64,000 nucleotides of DNA from Melioribacteraceae bacterium (GTDB taxonomy: Bacteria > Bacteroidota > Ignavibacteria > Ignavibacteriales > Melioribacteraceae): positions 434,001 to 498,000 of the forward strand of contig JAHBUP010000001.1 of NCBI GenBank assembly GCA_019638015.1, in the 5' to 3' direction. This document shows positions 54,882 to 64,000 of this stretch, piece by piece. Position 1 is the first letter of the stretch. The number at the start of each line of letters is the position of its first letter. The notes under the pieces were generated by a model, which made no database searches, was not told where the DNA came from, and worked only from the letters and a program-made list of their open reading frames with translations. The position numbers were made by a program, and so were the translations under genes.

Positions 54882-55424
54882 ATGAAAATTATAATTATTG
54901 CGCTCACATTAAATTTTGCGCTTTCTGTGATTTACTCAAACGCCCAAACTTATCGGAACAACTCACCATTTGAAATATCTTTCGGAAGAGGAAGTAGTCT
55001 TTATAGAAATATAAAAACTGATCAGTCATTAGTAATTTTAAAGGTCAAGGAAATGAGTGGCGATATTAGCGTTTTTAGTTATGAGAACGATATAAATCTG
55101 GAATATTTAACTGAACATGGAGAGAATATTTACTTGATTGGTTTAGCTTCAATGCTCAGGTATGATTTTAAGATATTAAATCTAGATTTGTTCTTAAAAA
55201 CCGGAGTTGGCTTGAATTATTTAAGCAGTTCAAATATAGGATGCAGAAATCTCGGTGGAAATTTTAATTTCAGTGAAATGATTGGTATTGGCGTTGGTAT
55301 TATTGATTTCCATGGTGTAAAAACCTGGCTAAGCTATTTCTTTAGGCATATCTCAAATGCGGGGATTTATTCCAGCAATGAAGGCTATAATTCTCATTAT
55401 ATATTTGTATCACTGGTAATATAA
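54882..55424 (+). CDS. PagL-like acyloxyacyl hydrolase / lipid A 3-O-deacylase homologue
   Basis: 180 residues with a signal peptide (LNFALSVIYSNAQ). The rest alternates as an eight-stranded barrel would (LMRY-like strands, FLKTGVGLNYLSSSN). The C-terminal motif RHISNAGIYSSNEGYNS holds H156 and S158, equivalent to the catalytic His and Ser of Pseudomonas PagL (H-Y-S-N-A-G). The position of the PagL catalytic Glu reads Asn (N170), which occurs in other members of the wider family, so activity is uncertain. It would act on lipid A in the outer membrane. It stands alone, with a 116-base gap upstream and no strong ribosome-binding site. Confidence 0.7.
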   Translation: MKIIIIALTLNFALSVIYSNAQTYRNNSPFEISFGRGSSLYRNIKTDQSLVILKVKEMSGDISVFSYENDINLEYLTEHGENIYLIGLASMLRYDFKILNLDLFLKTGVGLNYLSSSNIGCRNLGGNFNFSEMIGIGVGIIDFHGVKTWLSYFFRHISNAGIYSSNEGYNSHYIFVSLVI

Positions 55425-55640
55425 TTTCGTGGGAATGATAAGCGCAAAAAGTTTAATGTATAATCGCCAAGAAAAATTAAACTCATTCTTTGTAGTAAAG
55501 ACTTGGAGTAAAGGAAGGTTACTATCTAACATCTCCACAAAAATAAAGCAATACTATCAGCAAAAGGAGATAGTGGAATTAATCTCCTAATCGCTATTTG
55601 TACAATGATAGTTAAAAACAAATCATGAACTAAATTGTAT

Positions 55641-57704
55641 TTAAAGTTTAGCAAGTGATCTAGAACGCTTATCACTAATTTTAAAGCGGGAAATTAATCC
55701 TTGCAAATTAACCGTAAGATTGCTTAGATCTTCTGAAGCATGTGCTATCTGTTGTATTCCTTGAGCTGTTTCATGTGTAACGTTATTAATGCCTTCTATG
55801 TTTCTGCTTATTTGTTCTGCGGAACCCGATTGTTCTTCTGTTGAAACGGCAACATGTTGAACCATATTTAATAATCCCTCAGTACCAGAGATAATAGTTT
55901 TTAATGCTTCACCGGCTTTACCAGCGGCTGCTTTTCCTTTTTCAACTTCAGCTGTTCCTCTATTCATCGATTCTACAGCTTCGGCTGTATCTTTTTGAAT
56001 GGTATTAATCATATTGCCAATTTCTTTTGTTGCTTTGGTTGTGCGTTCAGCAAGCTTTCTTACTTCATCAGCAACAACGGCGAAACCTCTACCCTGCTCT
56101 CCGGCACGTGCTGCCTCAATTGCTGCGTTTAATGCTAAAAGATTTGTCTGATCTGCAATATCATTAATTACCTGGACTATTTCGCCGATCTGTTGACTGC
56201 TATTTCCGAGAGTTTGAACTGTCTCTGCCGATTTTTTCACGACCTCTGCAATCTGATTCATTCCCTCAATTGTTTCCGCAACAATATTCCCTCCATCTTG
56301 TGCAATTTTACTAGTATTTTTAGCAGCTTCTGCTACACTTGCGGCACTTTTAGTTGTACTAATAATTGTTTTTGTCATCTGTTCAATTGCGCCCGCTACT
56401 TCACTTGTTTGACTACTTTGTTCTTGTGCTCCAGCAGCCATTTCCTCACTGCTGCTTGAGATCTGGTTACTGGCACTGGCAGTTGCATCAACAGCATTTG
56501 CTACATCAGAGAGCGCATCATTCATTTTTTCAGTGAATTGATTTATATCTTGTTTAATAATCTGGAAGTCACCAAAGTACTCTCCAGCCATACGCACAGT
56601 TAAATCGCCTGTGCTCATTTTATTCAATACCTGACTTGCTTCTTTTATTGGAGCAACAACAGAATCAAGCGTTGAATTAATTCCCAAAATTATCTTTTTA
56701 TAACTTCCTTTGAATTTAGTAATGTCACCTCTGGCAGAAAGTTGACCACTTACACTCGCTTGTGTTAATCGATCTGTTTCATTCAACAAGTTTTGCAATG
56801 AATTATTAATAGAATTTAAAGCAGGTGCCAGAGCATCTTCAGGATCTGCAGACTTACTTTCTTTTGAGAAATCTCCCTCACTTATATTGTACATTAGTTT
56901 TGCAAAATCATCCAAATTAATTGCAAGTTCATCTAACATTTTACCGATGGTACCGATCTCATCTTTTGAATTAATATCCGCTCTTACCTTAACATGCCCC
57001 TTTGATAGTTCCTTTATTGTTGTTAGAACTCTATTTATTGCCCTACTAATATTTTTAAAGGTATAATTTACAATTAAGGATATTGTTAATAAAAGTATAA
57101 GTCCTAAAGAACCAAGGGTTATATAGCGTGATTGAATAAGAGAAGCTGCTTCATTCTCGAATTTTGTATTATTATCGTTTGCCATAATCACCACTTTATC
57201 AACATAAATACGATGTTCATTATATAAATCTTTCATTTCGGTTAAAAGAAGTATTCTAGCCTCGTTACGTTGGTCAGATTTAATTAAAGGGATAAACTTG
57301 CTATCTCTAATGTCGAAAAATTTCCTTGCTGGAATATTAGAACTGTCTACCTTAAAATCTTTCATTTGACCTGGTTCCAAATCTCTTACCCAAACTTCAT
57401 GCCGGATATTATATTCTTCTCTAAGCTGTTTCGATTTTTCAATAAGTTCATCAATTTTTGAGGAGTCTAATTCATCAATCATCTGGTAACAAATTAAATT
57501 TGATTCCACTATATAATTGGGAGGAGGAAGAATATCGGCAACTAAATCTTTACCTTGAATAATCTGTTTATACATATCACCATTTATGCGGAGATCTTCA
57601 ATAGTAGAATATGAAAGTATACCAAAGATAATTAGGCCCGACGAGAATAAAACAATTATTAGACGAAGTTTTAATCCTAAACCAAGATTATTAAACCACT
57701 TCAT
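55641..57704 (-). CDS. Methyl-accepting chemotaxis protein with extended HAMP region
   Basis: 687 residues on the minus strand, with GGAGAA seven bases before the ATG. TM1 (about 12-33) and TM2 (about 190-215) bracket a periplasmic sensor with the run [18 protein letters not shown] near 58-75. An unusually long stretch (about 215-400) between TM2 and the signalling domain carries HAMP-like repeats ([20 protein letters not shown], a middle unit with [12 protein letters not shown], and [20 protein letters not shown]), so it is a poly-HAMP receptor. The tip (about 518-553) reads [20 protein letters not shown] and [17 protein letters not shown]. It is the only clear minus-strand gene in the window and probably signals to the CheA cluster 10-15 kb away. 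Confidence 0.92.
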   Translation of the reverse strand: MKWFNNLGLGLKLRLIIVLFSSGLIIFGILSYSTIEDLRINGDMYKQIIQGKDLVADILPPPNYIVESNLICYQMIDELDSSKIDELIEKSKQLREEYNIRHEVWVRDLEPGQMKDFKVDSSNIPARKFFDIRDSKFIPLIKSDQRNEARILLLTEMKDLYNEHRIYVDKVVIMANDNNTKFENEAASLIQSRYITLGSLGLILLLTISLIVNYTFKNISRAINRVLTTIKELSKGHVKVRADINSKDEIGTIGKMLDELAINLDDFAKLMYNISEGDFSKESKSADPEDALAPALNSINNSLQNLLNETDRLTQASVSGQLSARGDITKFKGSYKKIILGINSTLDSVVAPIKEASQVLNKMSTGDLTVRMAGEYFGDFQIIKQDINQFTEKMNDALSDVANAVDATASASNQISSSSEEMAAGAQEQSSQTSEVAGAIEQMTKTIISTTKSAASVAEAAKNTSKIAQDGGNIVAETIEGMNQIAEVVKKSAETVQTLGNSSQQIGEIVQVINDIADQTNLLALNAAIEAARAGEQGRGFAVVADEVRKLAERTTKATKEIGNMINTIQKDTAEAVESMNRGTAEVEKGKAAAGKAGEALKTIISGTEGLLNMVQHVAVSTEEQSGSAEQISRNIEGINNVTHETAQGIQQIAHASEDLSNLTVNLQGLISRFKISDKRSRSLAKL

Positions 57705-57821
57705 GACAGATTCTCCATAGTGAATGACTTATTATCGCAGTTTTAATTAAAAACTTTATAATAACAATTATAAAAATTATAAATGAGCTGATCATCTTCT
57801 CGCAGAGTTAATCCCGTTTAA

Positions 57822-58386
57822 TTATCCCATCGAAAATGGTTGGTAATTTTAAACTGGCAGACGGTTACAGAATGAATAATTATGGATTTGAGATAGAAAG
57901 AAAGTCATTTGATTCTAAAGAATCGTCAATAGGTCATTCATCGTCATAAAGATGGTGGAGACTAGGCTTTGTTCAGGGGAATGGAAACAGCAACTCACCG
58001 AAAGAATATTCTTTTACTGATGCTTCACCCGGAGCGGGGAAAATCTGTTACAGACTTAATCAAATTGATTTTAACGGTAAGTATAAGTGCAGCGAGACAG
58101 TAGAGCTATATAATAAAGCCGTCGTTCAGTTTAGTTTGAATCAAAATTATCCTAATCCATTTAATCCTGTAACAACAATAAAATATGCAATTCCTAACGA
58201 TAGTAATGTTGAAATAAAAATATACAATGTTAAAGGCCAATTAGTAACTACACTTGTCTATGAATTAAAGCAAGCCGGATGCTATAATGTTGATTTTGAT
58301 GCAGGCACTTATGCCAGCGGAGTAATTTTTATAAAATCAGCAGTGGTAATCTTTTTGAGATAAAAAAGAAGACACTTATTAAATAA
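57822..58386 (+). pseudogene. Decayed C-terminal end of a T9SS-secreted protein
   Basis: Reading across frames gives LVILNWQTVTE, then (after a one-base loss near 57873) NNYGFEIERKS, an in-frame TAA at 57947, and GFVQGNGNSNSPKEYSFTD with QIDFNGKYK. A type-A sorting domain follows (LNQNYPNPFNPVTTIKYAIP), and after another one-base loss near 58326 the true tail FYKISSGNLFEIKKKTLIK ends at TAA 58384. The pattern is that of the common C-terminal half of Ignavibacteria surface proteins. At least two frameshifts and one nonsense codon show it is dead. The apparent 75-codon ORF from 58136 is only a fragment of this remnant. Confidence 0.8.
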
Positions 58387-58957
58387 GAACTTCCATCCAT
58401 AATTAATTTTCAAGCGATCCCGAATAAAATTTGGGATCCCTGATTTGTTTACAAATATTCAAGTATACCAAAACCAGTTTGTTGAATAATCATGTTGGGG
58501 TTAAGTTTTTAAGCATGCCGATATTAATAATCCGGATCAAAATAATCATAGAATTGCATTTGAGCTAATATTGAGAATCTGTATATAGTCTGGTATTTAT
58601 GCAAGAAATCGACATAGATATCACTTTAATCATACTCCAAGTTAATCGGCAATTATAATCATGTATTTATTAATTATTTGTACGCAGATAGAGTTGGTTG
58701 CATAACGGATTATTCAGAATTAAGAAAGAAGAACACTTTTAACAGCATAATATTTATAAGTGATGAACGCTTTCAGTGTTTGCATGGTTATATAATTACC
58801 TCATGCTAATGGAATCGAGGATGAGTATATCCCAAAAGTGAATGTATCAAAAGAAATTAGTGCCATTCAATTAGTAATCTGTGTCACATAACTAATTTTG
58901 ATCTTTTTATTGTGATACTTATTTTGAATTATTAACCTAGTAAATGAAAGAGATGCA
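58387..58957. other. Non-coding region with a hairpin after the pseudogene
   Basis: About 570 bases without an intact ORF. A hairpin at 58416-58438 (GATCCCGAAT with ATTTGGGATC, one G-T pair, three-base loop) lies 30 bases after the pseudogene end and may be its old terminator, though no T run follows. The rest is AT-rich with stops in every frame and looks like decayed sequence. The promoter of the kinase gene at 58958 should lie in its last part; I could not define it. Confidence 0.45.
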
Positions 58958-61948
58958 ATGCGAACTTTATTCCAAAATTATCGCGGCAATTATCTCAACA
59001 GAAATCTTGTAACCATCTCTGTATTGTTTTTTCTTGTAAACCTATCTTTGATAATTCTCGGATTCTATTATTATTCAAATCAGAAGGAAATAATGGTATC
59101 TGAATCCTACGCAAACCTAAAATCCAATGCTGATTTTAATAGATTCCAAATAAGTAATTGGCTCAAGGAAAGATTTAACCATATTGAAGTATTGAATTCA
59201 AATTCTCCATTAATAAAAAAACTTGAATCAACATCTTCCTTACCAAACAATTTGCTCGAACTAAAAGAATGGTTTACCGCGTTAAAAACATATTATTTCT
59301 ATGAAGATATTATAGTCGCTGATACAACGGGGAAAATAATTTATAGTGACTCCTCACCTGTGATCAAATTAAGTGTGATTGACTCAATCTTGTGTAGTAA
59401 ATCAGCAGCAACAAATTCAATATTATTTTCTGATTCAGATAAAAAATATGGGGTTAAAAATCTTCTAGCTTTTTACATGCCGATAGGAAAACACCAAGTA
59501 TCGTCAGATAGAATAAAATCCGTGCTAATCCTTAAGGTTAATCCAAAACCCAGCTTCACATCACTGCTTAATCGGCACGCTGATCGAACAACATCTATGG
59601 AATCACTGCTTTTGAAGTCAGGAAAAGATGAAGTGATATATTTGAATGATTTTAAGCACTCATCGAAAGAACAAGCTATGCTTAAAGACTCTAATAGAAA
59701 AGCTCTTATTAGCACAAGTATGAACAAAGCAAGAATGGGTTTTGTTGAAGGTGTAGATTACAAAAATGACGATGTAATAGCGGTACTCCAAACAATTCCA
59801 AATACTACCTGGACATTAATAACAAAAATTGATAAGTCGGAATTCTACGCCTCAATTAATGATCTGGCTAAATTAATCATTATGACCTTAATTTCTGTTT
59901 GTCTTTTGTTTACGGTTGCTTTGATTTTTATATGGCGAAAAAACGTGGTGGCAAGTTACAAGGAACTATACCTTGCTGAATTAGAGCGGAACAAATCAGA
60001 AAAAAGATTTGATACTTTGATTAGGGGAGTAAAAGATTATGCCATTTATATTCTGGATCTAAAAGGTATAATTATGAGCTGGAATTATGGAATTGAATTG
60101 ATACAGGGATTTAAAGAAAACGAGGTTATTGAAAAGCATTTTTCTATGTTCTATTTACCTGAAGAAAAAGACCAAAACAAACCTGCAAAGTCTTTGCAGT
60201 TAGCTACCGAGAAGGGGAGTTATGAAGAAGAGGGTTGGAGATTAAAAAAGGATGGAACAAAATTTTGGGCATACATAGTAATTACTGCACTTAAGGATAA
60301 TGAAGATAACATTTATGGATATTTAAAAATGTGCCGTGATTTAACCGAAAGTAAAAATCTTGAAAGAAATCTGATTGAGGCTAGAGACTTGCAATTGAAA
60401 TTAATAACAGATTTCCCAAACCCTATTTGGCGTTCGGGCCCCGATGGAAAGTATGATTACTTTAATAAAGCATGGCTGGAGTTTACCGGTAAAAAGTTGG
60501 AACAAGAAATTGGAGAAGGATGGATTGAAAATATTCATCCCGAAGATCAATCTCGCGTAGTTAGCGATTATTATTCATCATTCAAGAAAGAAAAGAGTTT
60601 TGTATTTGAATACCGATTAAAAAATTATAAAGGTGATTACAAGTGGACAATTGATTATGGTATACCATTCTACAATCTCGAGGGCAAGTTTACCGGTTAT
60701 ATTGGTTCCTGTTATGATATTGATGATAGAAAGAAATATGAAGAGACAATAAACTCTCTACTTCGAATAAGTGAAAAACTTTACTCATCATTGGAAATAG
60801 ACCAAATATTAGATTCACTTGTGGTTGAATCAATTAAACTTGTTGATGCCGAAAGTGGATTCGCTTCAATTACTGATGGGGAGAGGTTTATAGCAAAGCG
60901 GTATTTCAATCAAGACCATTGGGAATTCTTAAAATTAACTTGGGAATTGGAAAGCAATCTAAGTAATCAATTTAGAAATAGGAAAGAGGGTTATATAGTA
61001 AACAAAGCTGAAATTGACGCTTTAATTCATCCGGAGCTAAAAGAAAAATATTTAATTTCTCAAGCTATCTCTGTACCTCTTTATGGAGCAAATGGTGAAC
61101 TAATAGGATTCTTTGAAACACATAATAAGAAAAATGGAAATGGTTATAATCTTAATGATCTGAATCATGTAAAAGCATTAGCGCGTAATGCATCCATATC
61201 TCTTGCAAAATCTCTGAGCATAGAACAACTAAGAAAAACCGAATTGCAATTGAGAAATTCAGAATCGGAATTGCGTCAACTAGCGGCACAACTGCAATAC
61301 GTCAGAGAAACCGAAAGACATCATCTCGCGCGCGAAGTACATGATGAATTGGGACAGCTTTTCACGGGAATTAATCTAAATATCCTTTACTTGCGGGATA
61401 TTATAGACAATAAGAATGAAAACTTTGGCATTCATAAAATAATAGATGAACTAAACGAAGTAAAAAAAATGGTTGATAAAGGTATTCAGTCTGTAAGAGA
61501 TATTTCAGCAGGACTTCGATCTTACGTTCTTGAGCATCTTGGTCTGGTTCATGCTATTAGAGAATATTGTAAAGAATTCCAAAGGGTGAGCAACATTAAT
61601 TGTACTATTACAAGTTATTCTGATGATATAAATCTAAGTGAAGAAAAAAATATAGCCATTTATAGAATCATTCAGGAATCATTGACTAATGCAATGCGTC
61701 ACTCGAAAGCATCTGAAATTAAAATTGAGTTCCTTAAAAACAATAACTCAATTGAAATATTAGTTGAAGACAATGGGGTTGGGTTTGAAGAAAATAAACC
61801 AAGAAAGAGAAAAACATTTGGAATACTTGGAATGAAAGAACGCGCATTATACCTTAACGGACAATTGACAATAAGCAGCAAACCTGGTTCGGGAACCATA
61901 ATAAAGATTTCGTTACCGGAAATTGAAACAACAAATAAAGGTAATTAA
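58958..61948 (+). CDS. Membrane sensor histidine kinase of the NarL/HisKA_3 type
   Basis: 996 residues. TM1 (about 17-39) and TM2 (about 303-327) enclose a roughly 260-residue periplasmic sensor, probably Cache-like (YEDIIVADTTGKIIYSDSSP). Two PAS domains (about 350-465, FDTLIRGVKDYAIYILDLKG; 478-600, DFPNPIWRSGPDGKYDYFNK) and a GAF domain (about 605-755, LLRISEKLYSSLEIDQILDS) follow. The HisKA_3 domain carries H795 in HHLAREVHDELGQLF and the HATPase has VEDNGVGFEENK and GILGMKERAL. This kinase type pairs with LuxR-class regulators; one starts a single base after its stop. It is distinct in class from the other kinases in the window. Confidence 0.92.
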   Translation: MRTLFQNYRGNYLNRNLVTISVLFFLVNLSLIILGFYYYSNQKEIMVSESYANLKSNADFNRFQISNWLKERFNHIEVLNSNSPLIKKLESTSSLPNNLLELKEWFTALKTYYFYEDIIVADTTGKIIYSDSSPVIKLSVIDSILCSKSAATNSILFSDSDKKYGVKNLLAFYMPIGKHQVSSDRIKSVLILKVNPKPSFTSLLNRHADRTTSMESLLLKSGKDEVIYLNDFKHSSKEQAMLKDSNRKALISTSMNKARMGFVEGVDYKNDDVIAVLQTIPNTTWTLITKIDKSEFYASINDLAKLIIMTLISVCLLFTVALIFIWRKNVVASYKELYLAELERNKSEKRFDTLIRGVKDYAIYILDLKGIIMSWNYGIELIQGFKENEVIEKHFSMFYLPEEKDQNKPAKSLQLATEKGSYEEEGWRLKKDGTKFWAYIVITALKDNEDNIYGYLKMCRDLTESKNLERNLIEARDLQLKLITDFPNPIWRSGPDGKYDYFNKAWLEFTGKKLEQEIGEGWIENIHPEDQSRVVSDYYSSFKKEKSFVFEYRLKNYKGDYKWTIDYGIPFYNLEGKFTGYIGSCYDIDDRKKYEETINSLLRISEKLYSSLEIDQILDSLVVESIKLVDAESGFASITDGERFIAKRYFNQDHWEFLKLTWELESNLSNQFRNRKEGYIVNKAEIDALIHPELKEKYLISQAISVPLYGANGELIGFFETHNKKNGNGYNLNDLNHVKALARNASISLAKSLSIEQLRKTELQLRNSESELRQLAAQLQYVRETERHHLAREVHDELGQLFTGINLNILYLRDIIDNKNENFGIHKIIDELNEVKKMVDKGIQSVRDISAGLRSYVLEHLGLVHAIREYCKEFQRVSNINCTITSYSDDINLSEEKNIAIYRIIQESLTNAMRHSKASEIKIEFLKNNNSIEILVEDNGVGFEENKPRKRKTFGILGMKERALYLNGQLTISSKPGSGTIIKISLPEIETTNKGN

Positions 61949-61949
61949 A

Positions 61950-62576
61950 ATGAAAATTATAATAGCCGATGACCATAAAGTTGTTAGAGAAGGACTGAAA
62001 AAAATATTTTCAATGAATGAGGACTTTCAAGTTATTGGTGAAGCGGCAAGTATTGCGGAACTTCAGAAACTTTTAGAAGATAAGACTCCCGACTTGATCA
62101 CGCTTGATGTTTCATTCCCGGATAGAAGCGGATTAGATTTCATCAAGGATATAAAAACGCAAAATCAATCAATAAAAATACTTGTATTTAGTATGTATCC
62201 CGATGAAAATTTTGGTCATCGTGCACTTGCAATTGGGGCTGATGGTTATCTAAGCAAAAATGCCGATCCAAGTGAGATTGTTCTGGCAATTAAAAAGATT
62301 ATCAAAGGGGGGAAGTACTTGAAACAGGAAGTAATGGAGGAATTATTATTAAGCGGAATGAATTCAATAAATAAATTACCTCACGAAAAGCTATCTGATA
62401 GAGAGTTCGAAGTATTAAGATTATTGGGGCAGGGCAATAAATTAACTGCTATTGCCGAGCAGTTAAATTTGAGTATAAACACTGTCGCTTCATACAAATC
62501 CAGAATACAGGATAAATTAAATATCACTTCGACTGCGGCCTTAATTAAGTACGCTGTTGAGAATAAGTTAGTATAA
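61950..62576 (+). CDS. NarL/LuxR-family response regulator
   Basis: 208 residues from the ATG at 61950 with AAAGG eight bases before; an upstream TTG at 61923 would overlap the kinase gene. The receiver domain (1-120) has D7-D8, phospho-acceptor D53 in LITLDVSFPDRSG, VFSMYPDE and Lys in GYLSKNADPSE. The C-terminal HTH (about 143-205) reads LSDREFEVLRLLGQGNKLTA, then IAEQLNLSINTVASYKSRIQ, a standard LuxR-type motif. It should be phosphorylated by the adjacent HisKA_3 kinase and act as a transcription factor; targets are unknown. Confidence 0.95.
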   Translation: MKIIIADDHKVVREGLKKIFSMNEDFQVIGEAASIAELQKLLEDKTPDLITLDVSFPDRSGLDFIKDIKTQNQSIKILVFSMYPDENFGHRALAIGADGYLSKNADPSEIVLAIKKIIKGGKYLKQEVMEELLLSGMNSINKLPHEKLSDREFEVLRLLGQGNKLTAIAEQLNLSINTVASYKSRIQDKLNITSTAALIKYAVENKLV

Positions 62577-62778
62577 AGAAAAAATTCTGCTCGGGTAGAA
62601 CACTAGCCGATTAATGGGATAATCTTGCCACAATACCCACCACACACATTACCACAAATATACTGCATACAACTAATTCATACGATCATAAGTTTACAAT
62701 GAAAAAGGCAGGCGATTTTCTTTCAAAAGAGACACGCTTAGTTATAAAATATTGAGAACTCAGATAAAGGGGTTTACT

Positions 62779-63225
62779 ATGAAGAAAATAATTATTGGCA
62801 GTATGTTGTTTATTGCAGCTGGCTGCTCAGCATTAGTATTGCGGCCGGCTGATTTTTCATGGCCTGTTGAATCTGTAATAAATATAGATTTAAACGGGAA
62901 TATTTCGGAAGAGAGATACAATCTTGAAATAAATATAAAGCCAATCTTTCAAGAAGAGTTTAGCGATTCGAACTCTTATCACGGAAAAGAAATGAGAATT
63001 ATACGAGATAGAAATGGGTATTATTTTTTTACAAGTGGAGGGTTTAAAAATATTTACATGTTTCATTGTGTAGAAGGGGGCATGGAGTTGAAAGATAAGT
63101 TGAGAGTGACTGACTCAACTATGCTTAAAAAGCCAAATTTCAACCAAAAGCTAAATGGGATTGAATTAATTGACGGATCAACAAAATATTTTATTTACGG
63201 ATCAGAAATTGTGAGGGTAAAATGA
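62779..63225 (+). CDS. Small lipoprotein of unknown function
   Basis: 148 residues from the ATG at 62779, preceded by AAAGGGG; the frame extends to a TTG at 62752 without a signal for it. The signal ends in a lipobox, IAAGC, so Cys16 should be lipidated. The mature part (LRPADFSWPVESVINIDLNG) is predicted mostly beta, with GYYFFTSGGFKNIYMFH and a lysine/aspartate-rich end. I do not recognise the family. Its stop overlaps the start of the next gene by four bases (ATGA), so the two are coupled and likely act together. Confidence 0.7.
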   Translation: MKKIIIGSMLFIAAGCSALVLRPADFSWPVESVINIDLNGNISEERYNLEINIKPIFQEEFSDSNSYHGKEMRIIRDRNGYYFFTSGGFKNIYMFHCVEGGMELKDKLRVTDSTMLKKPNFNQKLNGIELIDGSTKYFIYGSEIVRVK

Positions 63226-64000
63226 AAACGCTCATCGGTTTAATCTTAACACTTATGATATATTTTAACTCTTTGAACATAGCTCAATCCGATTATCAAT
63301 CACTCCAAAACTTCAAAGCACAGTGTAAAGAAATTGAAGAGTCTATTAAAAGTGCATCGTCTTTAGAAGAAATTATGATCATCAAAAAGCGACTTAGCTA
63401 TTTCAGAAATGATTATCTCGAGTATAAAAATATATTTGACAATGCATTGTATCCGGAAAATTATGAATCAACAATTGAAAAACTTGAAAAGAGACTAGAG
63501 GATAAGAATGCCAATCTGGGGCAAATATCAGCTTTGACAACTCGCCTTGTAGAACTGGAAACTCAGCTAGAGCATTTTAACAATCTGAGTGCCGGACTCA
63601 TTGAACAGATCGACCAATTAAAGATGCAAATTGAAAAGGGGGATGCGACTATTGCTGATCTTAAAAAGTTAGTTGTAAGGTTGAAGAGAACTATTAGTGA
63701 ACGGGACTTGCTTGTGCATGACCTGGTTGACAGCCTTCTTGTGGAATTTGGCAAATCATCTGGTGACTACTCGCAAAAGGAGAGAAAATCAATTATCACC
63801 AAAGTTAATAAAACCAATATGTTCAATAATATTAAGCGCACTATTCAAGACAACATTCATTTTATAAAAATCACACAAATAAAAGCTGATGATTTCACTC
63901 AAATGAAACACCAGCACGAAGATTTATCAAAAGTATGGAAACAAATTGGACCAATGCTATCTAATGTTTATCTAAACAAGAAAGAGCAAAAAGTGGAAAT
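63222..64000 (+). CDS. Secreted coiled-coil protein (3' end cut by window)
   Basis: Open from the ATG at 63222 to the window end, about 259 codons, without a stop. A signal peptide (TLMIYFNSLNIAQS) is followed by a charged helical protein. Heptad-rich coiled coil runs at about 85-170 (ENYESTIEKLEKRLEDKNAN, LTTRLVELETQLEHFNNLSA, DQLKMQIEKGDATIADLKKL). The C-terminal part visible here (SSGDYSQKERKSIITKVNKT) is also helical and Lys-rich. No lipobox or membrane segment is seen, so it is probably periplasmic. Function unknown; coupled to the lipoprotein gene before it, a cell-envelope pair is plausible. Confidence 0.7.
   Translation, partial: MKTLIGLILTLMIYFNSLNIAQSDYQSLQNFKAQCKEIEESIKSASSLEEIMIIKKRLSYFRNDYLEYKNIFDNALYPENYESTIEKLEKRLEDKNANLGQISALTTRLVELETQLEHFNNLSAGLIEQIDQLKMQIEKGDATIADLKKLVVRLKRTISERDLLVHDLVDSLLVEFGKSSGDYSQKERKSIITKVNKTNMFNNIKRTIQDNIHFIKITQIKADDFTQMKHQHEDLSKVWKQIGPMLSNVYLNKKEQKVE

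Noticed and set aside
56193..56459. Plus-strand ORF rich in Cys and Phe opposite the minus-strand MCP gene
   Set aside because: It is the antisense shadow of a conserved MCP signalling domain and has no ribosome-binding site.
58136..58363. A 75-codon ORF beginning in a sorting-domain motif
   Set aside because: It has no signal peptide or own start signal and is an internal fragment of the pseudogene; its last codons are out of frame with the true tail.
58589..58632. A short translation (IYARNRHRYHFNH) resembling the RHRYEFN motif of CTP synthase
   Set aside because: Only about a dozen residues match, a stop lies just before it, and the flanking translation shows nothing else of PyrG; chance similarity is more likely.
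62640..62700. CCACAATACCCACCACACACATT-like sequence as an operator
   Set aside because: Low-complexity CA-rich sequence without a defined dyad or regular spacing.

Overview
The window is AT-rich, densely coded and almost entirely on the + strand. It looks like chromosomal DNA from the Bacteroidota/Chlorobi/Ignavibacteria side of the tree. Five intact secreted proteins and one pseudogene end in a type IX secretion (T9SS) type-A sorting domain with the NYPNPFNP-type signature. There is also a TonB-dependent receptor with a carboxypeptidase-regulatory N-terminal domain and a PorV/PorQ-like barrel protein. An Ignavibacteriales-type bacterium is my best guess; this rests on style of sequence, not on a marker gene.

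Region 1 (1-25.4 kb) is a beta-glucan utilisation locus. It starts with the tail of an SGLT-type sodium/sugar symporter. A surface/export block follows: a multi-domain carbohydrate-binding-like protein, a TonB receptor, a 1020-residue secreted protein and a PorV-like barrel, with no SusD. Next come a Fibrobacter-type circularly permuted GH16 lichenase, a GH3 with CARDB and F5/8C domains, a FucP/GluP-type MFS sugar transporter, a second GH3, a GH5, a GH144-like endo-beta-1,2-glucanase candidate, a GH16 laminarinase-like lipoprotein and a CotH-kinase-family secreted protein. Together these could cut beta-1,3, beta-1,3-1,4 and beta-1,2 glucans outside the cell, trim the oligosaccharides and import the sugars. 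Small GC-rich palindromes interrupt two sorting domains in frame at the same place, and a family of dispersed imperfect repeats fills 23.24-23.42 kb.

Region 2 (25.7-40.1 kb) holds signalling genes: a 3259-residue histidine kinase with an N-terminal receiver, about 20 PAS and 2 GAF domains; a membrane histidine kinase; a LytTR response regulator; and a receiver-histidine kinase fusion. The last is preceded by a 20-bp tandem repeat that fits a LytTR binding site.

Region 3 (40.5-54.8 kb) is a chemosensory cluster in the order double-hairpin soluble MCP-like protein, STAS, CheY, CheA, CheW, MCP, periplasmic-type beta-carbonic anhydrase, CheR, CheD, CheB, receiver-PAS histidine kinase, single-domain receiver, PAS-GAF histidine kinase. 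No flagellar, pilus or gliding gene is present, so the output is unknown.

Region 4 (54.9-64 kb) carries a PagL-like lipid A deacylase homologue, a minus-strand poly-HAMP MCP, a decayed T9SS-cargo pseudogene, a NarL-type two-component pair, a small lipoprotein, and a secreted coiled-coil protein cut by the window end. I saw no tRNA, rRNA, CRISPR array, transposase or phage gene.
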